A stretch of DNA of 64,000 nt, taken from assembly GCF_910592395.1 (NCBI RefSeq), contig NC_088310.1, forward strand, positions 26,553,491-26,617,490, written 5' to 3'. A program made the position numbers and the translations under genes. This DNA is from Lineus longissimus. Lineage: Eukaryota > Nemertea > Pilidiophora > Heteronemertea > Lineidae. Shown piece by piece: positions 61,640 through 64,000 of this stretch; position 1 is the stretch's first letter, and the number at the start of each line of letters is the position of its first letter. The notes beneath the pieces are model-generated. The model worked only from the letters and a program-made list of their open reading frames with translations, was not told the DNA's origin and did not search any database.

Positions 61640-63548
61640 AGTTTAATTTTCAATGTTGTCCGCAGTGAGCGTTTGGTCTTTGTTTCTGTTTGTTTGCTGC
61701 GGTTGTGCCTATGTCCTGATCTGGTTTGAACTCCACCTGAGGGCAATCAAACTTGGGCCTCTATCCTTCCTATTGGCCTGGTCACATCATAGGTTCATGT
61801 CTCAAAGACATGAACGGATCTTGGCTATCGCGTTCATTGGTCTGCTTTGAAATTGCTTACCAGGTGTGGATCTGCTCGTGCTGCCCTTGGCTCTGGGTGT
61901 AACAGCATTTGTTATCTCGCCAGGTCTGGTTGTGACAGTTGCAATCTCATCCGGTCTGGTTGTACTTGTGCCAGCATCTCCTCTCTATCAGGTATGGTTG
62001 TGACAGCATAATGCTGTGTCAGGTGTGGTTGTCGGGCAGCAGTCTATGGCATGGTTGTTGTAGTATCTGCTGTCTCTTCGGGTCTGGTGGTTCTGATTTC
62101 ATGCAATCTCTTTATGAAAATGATCAGGTATTCACCATGTGAAAATGAGACACATTTTTCCTAAGGGAGGAGACAATAGGTCCACCCTGTAGAAATATGG
62201 TGCACTACACTGGGAGAGTACACATCTAGATCAGACAGAGTACGCAAAGTGAAGGACATGGTACATCCAGCAAAGACTTTGTACACTCTCTGGCAACATA
62301 TGGCGAGCTATGAAGAGGAGGCCGGGCACATCCAGAAGAGATATGGTGCACTACTATGTAGTATGGATGCCTGGTCACACACAGGGCTGGCCAAAAGGTG
62401 AGGGTCCCCAAAAGGCCAGTCACAGTTTTTCATGGTACGCCAGATCTTATTCTGACACCAGTACTCTGACTGGGGGTCAAGTTTCTCCGGAGACTCCACC
62501 AGGGTGCAATGGTAGTCATCTCCAGTGAAACAACCCTGACAATTCTAATTTACCACAAATGAAAGACCCGACTTTTGTACTTGAGTGAAACAAACAATGG
62601 TGTGGTGCCGAAAATTAAAATAAGACAATCTGCCTGTATCTTAAACAGATAGGTTATACAAAATATGACGCATTTTTCTTTCTTGACTTGCTGTATGGCA
62701 TGTACATGTATTTCTTATACAAACAAACTGGTGAATTCCCAATGCATTTTTTTTAAAGGCGTTCTTGCAAATGCATGAGACAGTAGTGCACCATATTTCT
62801 TCTGGATGTGCCCTCCCCTTCACAGCTCGCCATGCTGCCATGTTTCTACTGGGTGGTCCTTGTCTCCACTCTTGTGACCTGGCCCACACCTGGCTGCCCA
62901 AGGTCAGTGAGCCACCCTGGGCCAAGCCTGGTCCTGACCTGGCTATTGATGTATTTTTGGTGGCACGTTCTTTGGGACGATACACCAGTCTTCTAAGATG
63001 ACTGTGGGCCCAAGTAGTACTCAAGTTGTACTTAAAGAGTTGTCAGGTAGATATTGGGTACAACCAGTCTCGTGAGATCAGATAACCAGCCGGCAGACGT
63101 TGGTTGTTCCTATGTCCGTCCTTGTGAGATGATTACCATGGTACAACCAAATCAGTTGTCTTGTATCACCCATGTAGAACGCAAGTGTAATGTTGTCGTG
63201 TACAGCTAAAGGACCCTTTGAAGGTTGTGTCATGTCTTCGCAACCTTACCAGATAACCAGCTGGCAGAGGGTAGTTGTTTCAGCGTTTTTAGGTTGTGTC
63301 AAGGCCTTCACAATCTGAATAGATAAGCAGCTGGCAGAGGTTGATTGTTTCGACATCCCACAGACTGAAAGATATTGGGATTTCACCAATGGCAATTGCA
63401 GTTGCCTGTACCATGACAGAAGACGGAGTGCGATGGCCTTCATGATTTTGCTTGGGTTGGGGAGTTCCTGGGCTGATAAGGGCCAGGGCAGGCATATATT
63501 GGGTCAGGTCAAGTCTTGGGGTTGAGAAAAGGGTTAGGTGTTGGTGTA
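61640..63548. repeat. Repeat-rich upstream flank without a recognised gene
   Basis: From 61860 to 62100 the phrase GGTCTGGTTGTGACAG and variants recur about every 40-45 bp. From 62190 to 62840 the phrase CATCCAGAAGAGATATGGTGCACTAC occurs at about 62329 in direct form and at 62775-62810 in inverted form, with partial copies near 62193, making an inverted repeat around 400 bp of unique DNA. From 63076 to 63350 GATAACCAGCTGGCAGAGG-type units recur three times. A 65-codon frame at 61653 with a hydrophobic start is open but not recognised. Confidence 0.5.
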
Positions 63549-63571
63549 GGGGGGGGGGGGGGGGGGGGGGG
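63549..63571. repeat. Run of 23 G
   Basis: An uninterrupted G homopolymer, followed by CGGG. Length is likely to be polymorphic or uncertain in assembly. Confidence 0.9.
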
Positions 63572-63818
63572 CGGGCTACCCTTAGGATAAATGTGTCTCA
63601 ATTTCACCATGGCAAACTGACAGCACTTTACCATCTACTTTGACACTTGTAATTTCCCGCAAATACAGTGAATATTATTGTACATGTGGAGTTTATCTAT
63701 GAATTTCAACAAAACCATCCCTAACAAAAAGTCACAGGGAGCGAAACCACGGGGGCGAAAAGGTTAGGGAGCGAAAGGACAGGTTACAGTGCCCTGCTGA
63801 CGAATCAAGCATTTGTCA

Positions 63819-63909
63819 ATGGTGGACACAAGCAGAAATTATCGAAGGTTTCCGACTACATTTCATTATTTCTCGGACAAAATAGAAACTGATACGACGC
63901 AGACCTTAG
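63819..63909 (+). CDS. Possible first exon of an unidentified gene
   Basis: ATG at 63819 opens 30 codons that end TTAG|GTATAT, a fair donor. The peptide begins MVDTSRNYRRF and has no family I know. It follows three GAGCGAAA-like phrases (63737-63777), which belong to a known type of dispersed repeat, so this may be chance. The window ends before a next exon can be checked. Confidence 0.15.
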
Positions 63910-64000
63910 GTATATTTTCCTCATATCTGTTCATAACTGGTCATTACTCGCAGAGCGGAGACATCGTTTAAAGTCTTCCATATTTCATCATCAAAAATTG

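Noticed and set aside
61653-61850. 65-codon frame with a hydrophobic N-terminus
   Set aside because: Short, unrecognised, without promoter or splice evidence and next to degenerate repeats.
1-64000. CRISPR array, operon or phage system
   Set aside because: The window is eukaryotic with spliced genes; the tandem repeats have no unique equal-length spacers.

Overview
The window is nuclear DNA from an animal. Its genes are split into many short exons with GT-AG introns, the spacers are AT-rich, and there is one U12-type AT-AC intron. I read six conserved protein-coding genes by joining exons across splice sites with phase kept. Protein similarity, fold-back DNA elements, a tRNA-Met-like SINE and a long repeat ending in (ACG)n and a GAGGTGAGC-type end suggest a marine invertebrate, most likely a lophotrochozoan such as a mollusc, annelid or brachiopod. 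The species cannot be fixed from the sequence alone.

Layout: DMAC2 (+, 16-2016), a complex I distal-arm assembly factor, converges on PRPF39 (-, 3265-10307), a U1 snRNP splicing factor. PRPF39 shares a short divergent spacer with galactose mutarotase GALM (+, about 10779 or 10889 to 13487). GALM converges on TECPR2 (-, 15768-23150), an autophagy and secretory-pathway scaffold. TECPR2 is head to head with the short-chain dehydrogenase DHRS7 (+, 24310-27045). DHRS7 converges on POLE2 (-, 33375-61424), the second subunit of DNA polymerase epsilon. The first 14 coding exons of POLE2 lie at 56876-61424; the last, 84-bp exon is 23.4 kb away at 33375-33458. So about 33.5-56.9 kb is a single intron, filled with fold-back elements, duplications, G-runs and dispersed repeats.

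The six genes are housekeeping genes in different pathways, not an operon or a functional system. Four of them (PRPF39, TECPR2, DHRS7, POLE2) have human orthologues on chromosome 14q, which fits an old chromosomal linkage group.

The DHRS7-POLE2 spacer holds a 1.6-kb minisatellite of 48-bp units and a 99-bp tandem array. The last 2.5 kb of the window is repeat-rich with no recognised gene. The most notable observations are the AT-AC intron in POLE2, its giant last intron, a GC-AG or competing GT donor in DHRS7 that would change the C-terminus, two nearly perfect palindromic elements, and repeat-borne direct repeats that look like nuclear-receptor half-sites. I found no wholly new gene system.
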